From NCBI GenBank assembly GCA_031425525.1, contig JANPJM010000078.1, positions 62,001-126,000 of the forward strand: DNA of 64,000 bases. The letters run 5' to 3'. The translations under genes and the position numbers were made by a program. This DNA comes from JANNMJ01 sp031425525 (GTDB lineage Bacteria > Bacteroidota > Bacteroidia > Cytophagales > Hymenobacteraceae). Of this stretch, positions 48,237 through 56,572 are shown in pieces; the stretch's first letter is position 1; each line of letters starts with the position of its first letter. The notes below the pieces were generated by a model. That model was not told the DNA's origin, ran no database searches, and saw only the letters and a list, made by a program, of their open reading frames with translations.

Positions 48237-48273
48237 GAAAAAGCCCGTTTCTGATTCAGAAACGGGCTTTTTC
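48237..48273 (-). terminator. Terminator of tRNA-Arg supplied by the prophage
   Basis: GAAAAAGCCCGTTTCT and AGAAACGGGCTTTTTC arms directly after the tRNA 3' end on the reverse strand. It replaces the chromosomal terminator now at 12347. The gap 47986-48236 to its left has no gene. Confidence 0.8.
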
Positions 48274-48283
48274 TTGTGGTGGA

Positions 48284-48318
48284 GTGGTGGCGCTAGGAAT
48301 CGAACCTAGATCTAGAGC
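48284..48318 (-). repeat. attR: 35-bp direct repeat inside tRNA-Arg
   Basis: Identical to 12391-12425 and covering the T-arm and acceptor end of the intact tRNA, so the tRNA function is kept after integration. Confidence 0.9.
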
Positions 48319-48356
48319 TTCGGAGACTCCAATACTATCCGTTGTACGACGCCACC
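48285..48356 (-). tRNA. tRNA-Arg(CCG)
   Basis: The reverse strand from 48356 reads GGTGGCG...CGCCACC plus discriminator A (acceptor), a T-arm with GGTTCGATTCC, and the anticodon loop CTCCGAA, giving anticodon CCG for CGG codons. 72 nt, CCA not encoded. It is the integration site of the prophage, and a minus-7 box lies 38 nt upstream. Confidence 0.95.
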
Positions 48357-48393
48357 GGAAGCGAACCCGCAGCCAAAACTGCTGTTCGTGGGG

Positions 48394-48401
48394 CAAAAGT
48401 A
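48394..48401 (-). promoter_or_regulatory. Minus-7 promoter box for tRNA-Arg
   Basis: Reverse strand TACTTTTG, a full TAnnTTTG match, 38 nt upstream of the tRNA 5' end. Confidence 0.6.
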
Positions 48402-48542
48402 CGCGGTACAGCCGGAAGGGCCAAACCCCGCGGCACCTTTCCCGTTGGGAAGTGTCGGCGAGCGCCAACGTGACCGGGTTAGTTCGGCGCTCACCGGTCG
48501 GAATTATTTCCAAAATCCACGCCTCAAACGCAACCTGCCGCA

Positions 48543-49010
48543 ATGACCAAGAAGACTTTATATACCGCCGAAGCCGCCGCCACGGGTGGCCGCAACGGCG
48601 CCGTCCGTTCTACCGACGGCGTGATCGATTTGCAGATGTCGGCCCCGCGCGGGCTCGGCGGGCGCGCGGGCGCCACCAACCCCGAACAACTTTTTGCCGC
48701 CGGTTACGCGTCGTGCTTTCAGCAGGCGCTGCTGGTAACGGCCGGGCACGAGAAGATCGCGCTGCCCGACTCCTTTCGCGTCAATTGCGAAGTGGCGTTG
48801 CAGCAAGACCCCGACGGCGCCTACGCTCTCGCCGCCACCCTCGCCGTGGAGTTGCCCGGCCTGGAGCGACCGCAAGCCAAATCGCTGGTGGAGCGGGCGC
48901 ACGAAATCTGCCCTTTTTCGGTGAGCACGCGCGGTAACATGGAAGTCAAGTTGCAGTTGATCGACGGCGCTACCGGTCACCGCACCGACCTCACCGACGC
49001 GCTGGCGTAG
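48543..49010 (+). CDS. ohr: Ohr/OsmC-family organic hydroperoxide reductase
   Basis: 155 residues. The N-terminal LYTAEAAATGGRNGAVRSTD and NPEQLFAAGYASCFQQALL contain the peroxidatic Cys58; the resolving Cys123 lies in AHEICPFSVSTRGNMEVKL. This pair and the TRGN ending identify the Ohr subgroup, which reduces organic peroxides to alcohols in the cytoplasm with lipoyl-protein electrons. No OhrR repressor gene is next to it. Confidence 0.93.
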   Translation: MTKKTLYTAEAAATGGRNGAVRSTDGVIDLQMSAPRGLGGRAGATNPEQLFAAGYASCFQQALLVTAGHEKIALPDSFRVNCEVALQQDPDGAYALAATLAVELPGLERPQAKSLVERAHEICPFSVSTRGNMEVKLQLIDGATGHRTDLTDALA

Positions 49011-49039
49011 GACGCCAGCCGGTGAGCGCCGCCCAACAA

Positions 49040-49118
49040 CGTGGCGAGCGCCGTCCCGTCGCTGCGTGAAAAGGCTACTCACGACTTTCTGCGCCGCGCC
49101 AAGACGGCGCTCGCCACG
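49040..49118. repeat. Second interspersed inverted-repeat family, copy 1
   Basis: CGTGGCGAGCGCCGTCCC at 49040 and its complement GACGGCGCTCGCCACG ending at 49118, with about 45 bp of GC-rich centre. The same arms occur at 52643-52707. It lies between ohr and sucC. Confidence 0.65.
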
Positions 49119-49133
49119 CACGCACAGTCGTCA

Positions 49134-49185
49134 AACACGGAAAACGCCGCCCCAGACCAAAGTCTGGGGCGGCGTTTTCCGTGTT
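49134..49185. terminator. Terminator between ohr and sucC
   Basis: AACACGGAAAACGCCGCCCC and its complement around CCAAAG, a 23-bp stem. It serves both convergent genes. Confidence 0.85.
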
Positions 49186-49199
49186 CAACAGGCAAAAAC

Positions 49200-50399
49200 T
49201 TACTTCGTCTCCTCCACGGCCTGGCGCACCAGTTCCGCCGCATCCTTCAGCACCACGGCCGAGCGCACTTTCAGGCCCGATTCGTTGATGATGCGCGCGC
49301 CTTCTTCGGCGTTGGTGCCTTGCAGCCGCACGATGATCGGTACGCGGATGTCGCCGATGTTTTTGTACGCTTCCACGACGCCGTTCGCTACGCGGTCGCA
49401 GCGCACGATGCCGCCGAAGATGTTGATCAGAATCGCCCGCACGTTCGGGTCTTTCAGAATAATCCGGAAACCGGCTTCCACGGTCTGCGCGTTGGCTCCG
49501 CCGCCTACGTCGAGGAAGTTGGCCGGCTCGCCGCCCGACAGCTTGATGATGTCCATCGTCGCCATCGCCAGACCCGCGCCGTTCACCATACAGCCCACGT
49601 TGCCATCGAGCTTCACGTAGTTGAGGTTCGAGTTCGAGGCTTCCACTTCGAGCGGGTCTTCCTCGTTGAGGTCGCGCATCTCCGCCAAATCCTTGTGCCG
49701 GTAGAGGGCGTTATCGTCGATGGAAACTTTCGCATCGACGGCCAAAATCTTATCGTCGCTGGTTTTCAGCGCCGGGTTGATCTCGAACATCGCGGCATCG
49801 GTCTCGACGTACGCCTTGTACAAATTCGTGATGAACGCCACCATCTCCTTGTGCGCGGCGCCTTCGAGGCCGAGGCCGAAAGCGATTTTGCGCGCCTGAA
49901 ACGGCCGCAAGCCCACGCTGGGGTCGATGAATTCGCGGTTGATCTTTTCGGGGTGGTTTTCGGCCACTTCCTCGATATCCATTCCGCCTTCGGTACTCGT
50001 CACGATGACGTCGCGCCCGGAGGTACGGTCGAGCAGAATCGAGACGTAAAACTCCTTCACCTCCGAGGCGCCGGGGTAATACACGTCCTGCGCCACGAGT
50101 ACTTTATGCACCTTGCGGCCTTCGGCGCCGGTTTGCTTCGTCACGAGCTGCATCCCGATGATCTGACCGGCAATCTCCTGCACCTGCTCCAGGTTTTTGG
50201 CCAGCTTCACGCCGCCGCCCTTGCCGCGCCCACCCGCGTGGATCTGCGCTTTGATGACGTGCCAGCCCGAGCCGGTTTGCGCCGTGATGGTTTTTGCGGC
50301 CTCAACGGCGGCCTCGGCGGTATCGGCGACGATACCTTCCTGAATCCGAACGCCGAAGCGCTTCAGAATTTCCTTGCCTTGATATTCGTGGATGTTCAT
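49200..50399 (-). CDS. sucC: Succinyl-CoA ligase (ADP-forming) beta subunit
   Basis: 399 residues from the ATG at 50399. ATP-grasp N-terminal domain begins MNIHEYQGKEILKRFGV and contains KAQIHAGGRGKGGGVKLA. The C-terminal CoA-ligase domain has LDVGGGANAQTVEAGFRII and INIFGGIVRCDRVANGVV, the signature of the beta subunit. It converts succinyl-CoA plus ADP and phosphate to succinate plus ATP in the citric acid cycle. sucD is not adjacent in the window, as often in Bacteroidota. A longer open frame upstream is low-complexity. Confidence 0.96.
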   Translation of the reverse strand: MNIHEYQGKEILKRFGVRIQEGIVADTAEAAVEAAKTITAQTGSGWHVIKAQIHAGGRGKGGGVKLAKNLEQVQEIAGQIIGMQLVTKQTGAEGRKVHKVLVAQDVYYPGASEVKEFYVSILLDRTSGRDVIVTSTEGGMDIEEVAENHPEKINREFIDPSVGLRPFQARKIAFGLGLEGAAHKEMVAFITNLYKAYVETDAAMFEINPALKTSDDKILAVDAKVSIDDNALYRHKDLAEMRDLNEEDPLEVEASNSNLNYVKLDGNVGCMVNGAGLAMATMDIIKLSGGEPANFLDVGGGANAQTVEAGFRIILKDPNVRAILINIFGGIVRCDRVANGVVEAYKNIGDIRVPIIVRLQGTNAEEGARIINESGLKVRSAVVLKDAAELVRQAVEETK

Positions 50400-50448
50400 T
50401 GGCGATGCCACCGGAGCGGCAGAAACAAGTTGAGGGGAACTAGGGGCA

Positions 50449-50456
50449 CGAAGGTA
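50449..50456 (-). promoter_or_regulatory. Minus-7 box upstream of sucC
   Basis: Reverse strand TACCTTCG, a common TAnnTTTG variant, 49 nt before the ATG. Confidence 0.45.
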
Positions 50457-50459
50457 CGG

Positions 50460-50880
50460 GCGGGGCGGGGGAGATGTGGAGGAAAGAGGGGTTAGGGTGG
50501 GGGAGATGTGAGGATGGGTTGATGCGGGGGAGATGTGAGAATGTGGTGATGGGTTGATTTGGGGATATGCGCGGGTTTTCGCGCGGGGCTCTGCCCCGTG
50601 CGCGCCGTGTGGGGGCTCCAGCCCCGGCACAGCGCGCAGCGTGTTTGCGTGGTGCATTAGGTTGGAGCCGCCGCCGTGCCCTCCCGTGCCCGGCATTTAA
50701 ATGCCGGGCAAGGGAGGGCGTTTGGGCTACTGCAATGCGGACTACTGGCGGGCGGGACGCCCGCGATTACGGCACACGGGGCAGAGCCCCGCGCGATAAC
50801 CCGCGTACATCGCGGCATCGCCGCCCATATTGCCACATCCCCACATCTCCCACATCTTCTCACATCTCCCTCCCCGCGCC
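50460..50880. repeat. Large imperfect inverted repeat between sucC and lolD
   Basis: The left arm has GGGGGAGATGTG units and CGCGGGGCTCTGCCCCGTGC; the right arm has the complements CGGGGCAGAGCCCCGCGCG and CACATCTCCCACATCTTCTC. A GCCCGGCATTTAAATGCCGG hairpin sits between them. The 518-bp gap (50400-50917) holds no gene. This is a third dispersed-repeat type. Confidence 0.6.
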
Positions 50881-50881
50881 G

Positions 50882-50889
50882 TAGTTTTG
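50882..50889 (+). promoter_or_regulatory. Minus-7 promoter box of the ABC ATPase gene
   Basis: TAGTTTTG, a TAnnTTTG match, 28 nt before the GTG start at 50918. Confidence 0.6.
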
Positions 50890-50917
50890 TCCAAACCAAA
50901 CCCCCGTCCTCCCCGCC

Positions 50918-51571
50918 GTGCTTCAAACCATCGACGTCAAGAAAAGCTATGATACCGTGGATGTGCTGCGCGGTGTCACCGTAGAGATCGGCGATGGCGA
51001 AGTAGTCAGTATCGTGGGCGCGTCGGGCGCGGGCAAATCGACGCTCCTGCACATTCTCGGCACCCTCGACCTGCCCGATTCGGGTAAGGTGCTGTTCGAT
51101 GGCAAGGAAGTCTCGAAGATGAAATCGGCCGAATTGGCGCGCTTCCGCAACCGGAACCTCGGTTTCATCTTCCAGTTTCACAATCTGCTGCCGGAGTTTA
51201 CGGCCCTCGAAAACGTGATGCTGCCGGGCCTGTTGGCCGGCAATAACGAGAAAAAAGTGAAGGATCGCGCGATTGATCTACTCACGATGCTCAACCTCGC
51301 GCACCGCCTCAACCACAAGCCGAGCGAGATGTCGGGCGGCGAGCAGCAACGCACCAGCGTGAGCCGCGCGCTCATCAACTCGCCCAAAATTGTGTTCGCC
51401 GACGAGCCTTCCGGCAACCTCGATTCCAAGAACGCCCGCGAGCTGCACGAAATCTTCTTCCGCCTGCGCGACGAGATGCGGCAGACCTTCGTCATCGTGA
51501 CGCACAACGACGAGCTAGCCGCGATGGCCGACCGCAAGATTGTGATGCGCGACGGCATTTTGGCTGTGTAG
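50918..51571 (+). CDS. lolD: LolD-type ABC transporter ATP-binding protein
   Basis: 217 residues from a GTG at 50918. Walker A is GASGAGKST, Q-loop FQFHNLLPEF, signature MSGGEQQRTSVSRAL, Walker B IVFADEP and H-loop VTHNDE. The FQFHNLLPEFTALENVMLP stretch is characteristic of the LolD/MacB group, which powers release of lipoproteins from the inner membrane or related mechanotransmission. The permease (LolC/E-type) is not next door, which is normal in Bacteroidota. Narrow LolD assignment is by similarity only. Confidence 0.85.
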   Translation: MLQTIDVKKSYDTVDVLRGVTVEIGDGEVVSIVGASGAGKSTLLHILGTLDLPDSGKVLFDGKEVSKMKSAELARFRNRNLGFIFQFHNLLPEFTALENVMLPGLLAGNNEKKVKDRAIDLLTMLNLAHRLNHKPSEMSGGEQQRTSVSRALINSPKIVFADEPSGNLDSKNARELHEIFFRLRDEMRQTFVIVTHNDELAAMADRKIVMRDGILAV

Positions 51572-51637
51572 CTATACGTGCCGAGGCCAGTCAAGCGCCC
51601 TTCGCACGCCCGCGCGTAGCAAAAAAAAGGCATTTTC

Positions 51638-51674
51638 GAGGGGTCGCAGAAAATTTTTCTGCGGCCCCTCTTTA
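51638..51674 (+). terminator. Terminator after lolD
   Basis: GAGGGGTCGCAGA and TCTGCGGCCCCTC arms (one mismatch) followed by TTTAT, 67 bp after the stop. Confidence 0.65.
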
Positions 51675-51777
51675 TGTTGCTGATAATCAGCATACTAAAA
51701 CTTATGCTAATTTCATAAGAAACGCACCTTTTTGGCGGTCGGAAAGTTTAGCAATCGTACCAAACCTTTGCACCCCG

Positions 51778-52563
51778 ATGACCTCGCAACTGGAAGAACT
51801 CAAAGGCCAAAAGGCCACCAAGTCGCCCAAAGTCGCTTCCTACGACATTGCGCGCGCCGACGAGACGCTTTCGTTGGCGACCGATCTTGCTAAATTCATT
51901 CGCGAAAACAAGCTCACGCACAATGTGCAGGGCAAGGAGTACGTGAACGTGGAGGGCTGGCAATACGCCGGCTCGCGCCTCGGCATCGTGCCCATCGTCG
52001 ATCAGGTGATTGATATGAGCCACGATGGCGAAATCAAGTACAACGCCCGCGTTTCCCTCTTCGACCTGCGCTCGCAGCAAACCGTTGGCGCTGGGTTCGC
52101 GGTGTGTTCCAACAAGGAGAACGGTAAGAAATTTTACGCCGAGTACGCTATCGCCTCGATGGCGCAGACCCGCGCCATCGGTAAAGCGTATCGCAACATT
52201 CTGGCGTGGATCATCCGCGCCGCCGGCTACGAGCCTACCCCGGCGGAAGAAATGGATTACCAGACCGTTCCGCAGTCCGCCGCCCAGCCAATGGCCGCCC
52301 CGGTGGCGCCCGCCCAACCCGTGATGCAGGTTTCGTCCTCGATTCCGGTAGCCGTCGCCGACGATACCGAAACCCGCTACGCGTCGGCCAAGCAGAAGGA
52401 AGAAATCATCCGGCTGCTGAACAACCCAGTGATTACCCGCGCCGAAAAGACCAAAATGTTGCTCAATATCAACAAATTAGACGACCAGCGCGCCCAGCAG
52501 AGCATCGATAAGCTCCGCCAAGCCATTCAGGAGCGTGAAGTGGAGCAGCGGGTCGCCGCTTAA
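51778..52563 (+). CDS. Putative recombination/annealing-type protein
   Basis: 261 residues. The core (about 45-160) has VNVEGWQYAGSRLGIVPIVD, ARVSLFDLRSQQTVGAGFAV and YAIASMAQTRAIGKAYRNIL followed by AAGYEPTPAEEM. The SMAQTRAxGKA..R and TPAEEM signatures recur in phage- and chromosome-borne proteins of unclear role that resemble single-strand annealing proteins. The C-terminal helix region (KQKEEIIRLLNNPVITRAEK) is a common end module. An AACCTTTG minus-7-like box lies about 16 nt before the start. Confidence 0.55.
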   Translation: MTSQLEELKGQKATKSPKVASYDIARADETLSLATDLAKFIRENKLTHNVQGKEYVNVEGWQYAGSRLGIVPIVDQVIDMSHDGEIKYNARVSLFDLRSQQTVGAGFAVCSNKENGKKFYAEYAIASMAQTRAIGKAYRNILAWIIRAAGYEPTPAEEMDYQTVPQSAAQPMAAPVAPAQPVMQVSSSIPVAVADDTETRYASAKQKEEIIRLLNNPVITRAEKTKMLLNINKLDDQRAQQSIDKLRQAIQEREVEQRVAA

Positions 52564-52642
52564 TTTTTTCTGTAGTTTTTCTGTTTGAGACGCCCGGTTG
52601 CCGCAAGGTGATCGGGCGTTTGCATTTAACGCGCGGCAAGCA

Positions 52643-52707
52643 CGTGGCGAGCGCCGTCCCGGCGTCGCTTCAACGCTCTACGCGGCGCTGGGACGGCGCT
52701 CGCCACG
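52643..52707. repeat. Second interspersed inverted-repeat family, copy 2
   Basis: CGTGGCGAGCGCCGTCCC and GGGACGGCGCTCGCCACG arms around a 29-bp centre, the same arms as at 49040. It lies just upstream of recQ. Confidence 0.65.
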
Positions 52708-52765
52708 TTGCTTTAGTTTGCCACGCCCGCCCCCACCGTTCGCCAACCACGAACTTCGCGTCCCT

Positions 52766-54724
52766 ATGGAACTCGCTTCACTGCCGCCCACCGCCCTCGA
52801 CCTGCTCCAACGGCACTGGCAGCACGCCGCTTTCCGGCCGATGCAGGCGGAAATCGTGCAGGCCGTAGCCGCCGGAAAAGATGTGCTTGCGTTGCTGCCC
52901 ACGGGCGGCGGCAAATCGGTGTGTTTTCAGGTACCGGCGTTGATGCGCGGCGGTTTATGCCTCGTCATCTCGCCGCTGATTGCGCTGCTGAATGACCAGG
53001 TAGACGGGCTGAAACGGCGCGGTATCAGCGCGGTAGCACTGCACGCGGGCCTCAAGCCGGAGCAAATCGATGTTACCCTCAACAATTTAGCGCTGCGGCC
53101 TGGCGAAATCAGTTTCCTGTACTGCTCGCCGGAGCGGCTCCTCACCGATCTGTTCAAGGCGCGCGTACGGGCGATGGACGTGCGCCTGATTGCCGTCGAT
53201 GAAGCGCATTGCATCTCGCAGTGGGGGCACGATTTCCGGCCCGCGTACCGGCAAATCGCTCTCCTGCGCGACCTGCTCCCCGGCGTGCCCGTGGTGGCGC
53301 TCACGGCCACCGCCACCGCCCAGGTACGAACCGACATTCGCGCGCAGCTTCGGTTTTCGGCTGATTTTGTAGTGGCGCCCACGTTTGCTCGCTCGTTTGC
53401 GCGGCCCAACCTTTCATATTCCGTATTACCCACCGACGACAAGGCCGGTGCCCTATCGCGGGCGTTGCGCGGCGTACCGGGCACGGCCATCGTGTACGTG
53501 CCTACCCGCCGCCTCACCGAAGACGTGGCCGCCCTCGTGCGCCGCGACGGGCATTCGGCCACTGCCTACCACGCAGGGCTGCCGCACGCTCAGCGCGCCA
53601 CCATTCAGGCCGACTGGCTCGTGGGGCGAACCCGCGTCATCGTGGCCACCAACGCCTTCGGAATGGGCATCGATAAGCCCGATGTGCGCTTGGTAGTGCA
53701 TTGGCAAATGCCCGATTCGCCGGAAGCGTATTACCAGGAGGCCGGCCGCGCCGGTCGCGACGAGCGTTACGCCTACGCCACCGTATTGGCCGGCCCCGCC
53801 GATGCCGCCGACCGTGCCCGCGCCGCCGCGCGGGCGCTGCCCGATACCGCCGCCCTACGCCGGGTGTACCAGGCGCTGGCCGATTTCTACCAAATTCCGG
53901 TCGGCGGCGGCCACCTGCAAAGCGTCATTTTCGACCTGCCGAGCTTCGCCCAAAAGCGCCACCTCGACCTCCTCGAAACCCACAATGCCCTGAAACTGCT
54001 GATGCAGCAAGGGCTGCTCGACCTCACCGAAGCCGTTTTTACGCCCGCCCGGCTGCAAATCCTGCTGCACGGCGACGCCCTCCACGATTATCAGCTTCGG
54101 CACGAACGCCCCGCGCGGCTGCTACGGGCACTCCTGCGCGTCCACGGCGCCGAGGTGTTCGCCGGGGCCGTCCGCCTCCGCGACGAGCAAGTAGCGATCA
54201 TCTTCGCCGAGTCCATCGAAGAAACCCGGAAGCTGCTCGCACATCTGCACCAAACGGGCGTCGTGCTGTACGAACCCGCCCGCGACGCCGCCCGCTTGAC
54301 GTTACTCTCGCCCCGGCACGATGCCACCCGGCTTCCCCTCGATCATGCTGCGCTGCGGGCGCGGCGCGCCACCGCCGCTCGCCAGGCCGAGGCCGTGGTA
54401 AACTACCTGCGCCAACCGCCCAGCCGGTGCCGCACGGCCGAACTGCTCGATTACTTCGGTGAAGAATTCGACCAGCACTGCCGCATCTGCGATTGGTGCC
54501 TCGCCCGCAAACAGGCGCAACTGCAAGAAAACCAGCGCGCCGCTCACCTTGCCACCCTACGCGAAAAACTGCGTTCCGCGCCGCAGCATCCCAGGCTGTT
54601 GCTACTGCATTTCGAGCCGCGCGACCACGCCAACGTCACGGCCTTGCTCCGAGATTTAGTGGAAGCCGGCGAAGCAGTATATGACGAAAGGGGGAATGTG
54701 GCCGCTACCAAGCGGCTGAAATAA
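52766..54724 (+). CDS. recQ: RecQ-family ATP-dependent DNA helicase (short form)
   Basis: 652 residues from the ATG at 52766. Helicase motifs: 0 (RPMQAEIV), I (LLPTGGGKSVCFQVP), II (VDEAHCISQWGHDFR), III (ALTATAT), V (VATNAFGMGIDKPDVR) and VI (QEAGRAGRDERYA). A zinc-binding region with Cys residues lies near 560-590 (HCRICDWCLARK). No HRDC domain follows, so this is the short RecQ form frequent in Bacteroidota. It unwinds forks and recombination intermediates with 3'-5' polarity. The upstream open frame is repeat sequence. Confidence 0.94.
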   Translation: MELASLPPTALDLLQRHWQHAAFRPMQAEIVQAVAAGKDVLALLPTGGGKSVCFQVPALMRGGLCLVISPLIALLNDQVDGLKRRGISAVALHAGLKPEQIDVTLNNLALRPGEISFLYCSPERLLTDLFKARVRAMDVRLIAVDEAHCISQWGHDFRPAYRQIALLRDLLPGVPVVALTATATAQVRTDIRAQLRFSADFVVAPTFARSFARPNLSYSVLPTDDKAGALSRALRGVPGTAIVYVPTRRLTEDVAALVRRDGHSATAYHAGLPHAQRATIQADWLVGRTRVIVATNAFGMGIDKPDVRLVVHWQMPDSPEAYYQEAGRAGRDERYAYATVLAGPADAADRARAAARALPDTAALRRVYQALADFYQIPVGGGHLQSVIFDLPSFAQKRHLDLLETHNALKLLMQQGLLDLTEAVFTPARLQILLHGDALHDYQLRHERPARLLRALLRVHGAEVFAGAVRLRDEQVAIIFAESIEETRKLLAHLHQTGVVLYEPARDAARLTLLSPRHDATRLPLDHAALRARRATAARQAEAVVNYLRQPPSRCRTAELLDYFGEEFDQHCRICDWCLARKQAQLQENQRAAHLATLREKLRSAPQHPRLLLLHFEPRDHANVTALLRDLVEAGEAVYDERGNVAATKRLK

Positions 54725-54727
54725 GGG

Positions 54728-55619
54728 CTACAAGTTCGCTAAATCATCACCGGAAAGGCCGGTAATGGCGCTGATACTGGCATCGTCGAGCCCGTTCTGC
54801 CGCAACCGGCGGGCTAGCTCATGGGTAGCCTTGCGCTCGCCTTCGGCACGGCCTTCCTCGCGGCCTTCCTCGCGGCCTTGGATATGACCCTTTTCTAAGC
54901 CCTCTGCTAATGCGGCCGACATGAGTGTCCGTTCCGAAGAAATGGCATCCCAATACCGGTCATATCCATAGAGCTCATCTTTGGAAAAGGCCGATTCGCG
55001 CAAATACTCCACTGCCTCCGCTGTCGCCGGCGTATCCGCCAATTCCTTCGGAATGACATCGGTTTGATCTTGAATCTCCGTCACAAACCGGAGCCACAAT
55101 ACCTGCATCCGCATGTCGCGCAGATTGCGAGCTTTGAACTTGGGTAGCTCAACGAACACAAATTCCCACCCTTCCAAGATGTCGTCCGGGTTATTGGGGT
55201 GAACTATGCGGTAATGATGGTAATATTCGTCGGTGTGGCGCGCAAAATTCTGATTAATCAGGTTTAGCGCATACACGGGCTCCAATGATTTATACTCGCT
55301 CCCACGTCCAATCTGGCTGACGTAAGCTTTTTGGCGCATTGAACAGCAAGCGCGATTTGAAGGCTTCCGTCCAGAGCATTTGCATTTCGACGATGAATTG
55401 GCGACCGTAATTATCGACGCAGCGCACATCGACAATGGAATGCTTGAAAAGCGGAATAATCGGCGCCAATTCCGAAGGTAAATACTCCAGCGACTCAATC
55501 CAGCAGCCTTCGTCGAGCGGTAGCAGCGCGTTGAGGAGGCTTTTGAGTAGATGCGGATGCTGACCAAATACCTTCTTGAAGGTCAGGTCGTTTTTGGGGT
55601 CGAGGTAGCGGACAGGCAT
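54728..55619 (-). pseudogene. Frameshifted Rpn-family recombination-promoting nuclease
   Basis: The ATG at 55619 gives MPVRYLDPKNDLTFKKVFGQ and a core with IVDVRCVDNYGRQFIVEMQM (the PD-(D/E)XK nuclease motif of the Rpn/PDDEXK_2 family). At about 55328-55336 (a C-A5 run on the gene strand) the frame breaks; the correct continuation AYVSQIGRGSEYKSLEPVYA is in another frame and runs to 54728, including the EGREEGREEGRAEG tail. One extra base explains it. Complete it would be about 295 residues, normal for the family. Confidence 0.8.
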
Positions 55620-55839
55620 TGGGTCTGATACAGATTAAGCAGTGTGGGATATTAGATTATAAAAGTACGGTTCGTCGCGGTCGGTAGCGTCGGGGCGGTC
55701 TTCGGTGACTGCTGAAGGGTGGGTGTTCCGGGGCCTCACATTAGTATGTGAGACGGCCGGAATACGGCGGCAACTACCTTGCAGTGGCAGTAGGTAAACC
55801 ATTCCATTGCGTTAACACACGCTGAAACCATTGGTCGAT

Positions 55840-56484
55840 ATGCTCGTCAAAAATGTAATTGTCGGATTACTTGGCGCCGGTCTGAGCCTTTCGGCGAAAG
55901 CCCAAGGGTGTATGAAGGGCGTTTTTACGGCCGAAAAGTATCTCACCTGTCTGAAAGCAATGCCGGGCGCCACGCAGGTCAGCACGAGTTGCACAGCGCC
56001 AACGGTGCTACTCTCGATTTTGCCTACTTCGTTTAAACGAAGTCAGCAAATGTTTCAGTTGAAAACCGACCGCACCCGCGACGATTGCCACACGCCCGTG
56101 CCGCTCACGCAGGTGGTGGCGCGGTACGTCGGCGGCAGCTATTCGGTGCGGGTAGTCGTCACCGATAACGGCAAGGGCACCGCCAGTATGAAGTTTGGAA
56201 TGGAGTCGATTGACGCCAACAACCTCGACCCCGCGAAAAATGCGCTGTATCGGAGTAAAGGGTTCAAGGCGGCCTGGCTCAACAACGATAACCGAACGTG
56301 GGCGATGAAATACCCCGAACAGGTAATCGGGGTAACGTCCAAAAATGGCGAGGGCCGTCCGGTTACAGTCATTTTCTGGTACGCCGGGCGGTATAAAGTG
56401 GTGCTGGAAACCAGCGCGGAGAAGGAGTTGAATCTGAACGATATAGTCGATATGATCGATTTGCAGAAGCTGCCGTTGCGCTAG
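55840..56484 (+). CDS. Exported protein, unknown function
   Basis: 214 residues from the ATG at 55840 (a TTG nine bases upstream is less likely). Signal peptide MLVKNVIVGLLGAGLSLSAK cut near AQG. The mature part is mixed alpha-beta with two Cys pairs early (CMKGVF, TCLKAMPGATQVSTSC), suggesting disulfides outside the cytoplasm. Later segments: YVGGSYSVRVVVTDNGKGTA and VTVIFWYAGRYKVVLETSAE. No family recognised. Ends in front of a strong terminator. Confidence 0.7.
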   Translation: MLVKNVIVGLLGAGLSLSAKAQGCMKGVFTAEKYLTCLKAMPGATQVSTSCTAPTVLLSILPTSFKRSQQMFQLKTDRTRDDCHTPVPLTQVVARYVGGSYSVRVVVTDNGKGTASMKFGMESIDANNLDPAKNALYRSKGFKAAWLNNDNRTWAMKYPEQVIGVTSKNGEGRPVTVIFWYAGRYKVVLETSAEKELNLNDIVDMIDLQKLPLR

Positions 56485-56503
56485 CGAGCGAATCTGCCAG
56501 GGA

Positions 56504-56557
56504 AAACGACACTGCCCGCCGCACCGGAGTTTCCGGCTGCGGCGGGCAGTGTCGTTT
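56504..56557. terminator. Bidirectional terminator
   Basis: AAACGACACTGCCCGCCGC and its complement form a 19-bp stem between the convergent 55840 gene and pgk, with T5 on the right. Confidence 0.85.
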
Positions 56558-56572
56558 TTCAACAAGAAGTGC

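Larger units (their letters stand above)
12391..48318. mobile_element. Prophage integrated in tRNA-Arg(CCG)
   Basis: About 35.9 kb bounded by the 35-bp att repeats. Inside are a tyrosine integrase at the left end, a complete leftward structural operon (terminase, tail, tape measure, protease/scaffold, capsid, portal, holin), a rightward early region, and a cargo region. Base composition drops in parts of the cargo (42-44.2 kb). Size and content fit a temperate tailed phage, probably with a long tail given the 801-residue tape measure. Missing from recognition: endolysin, helicase and a classic repressor/Cro pair, though an XRE protein is present. Confidence 0.93.
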
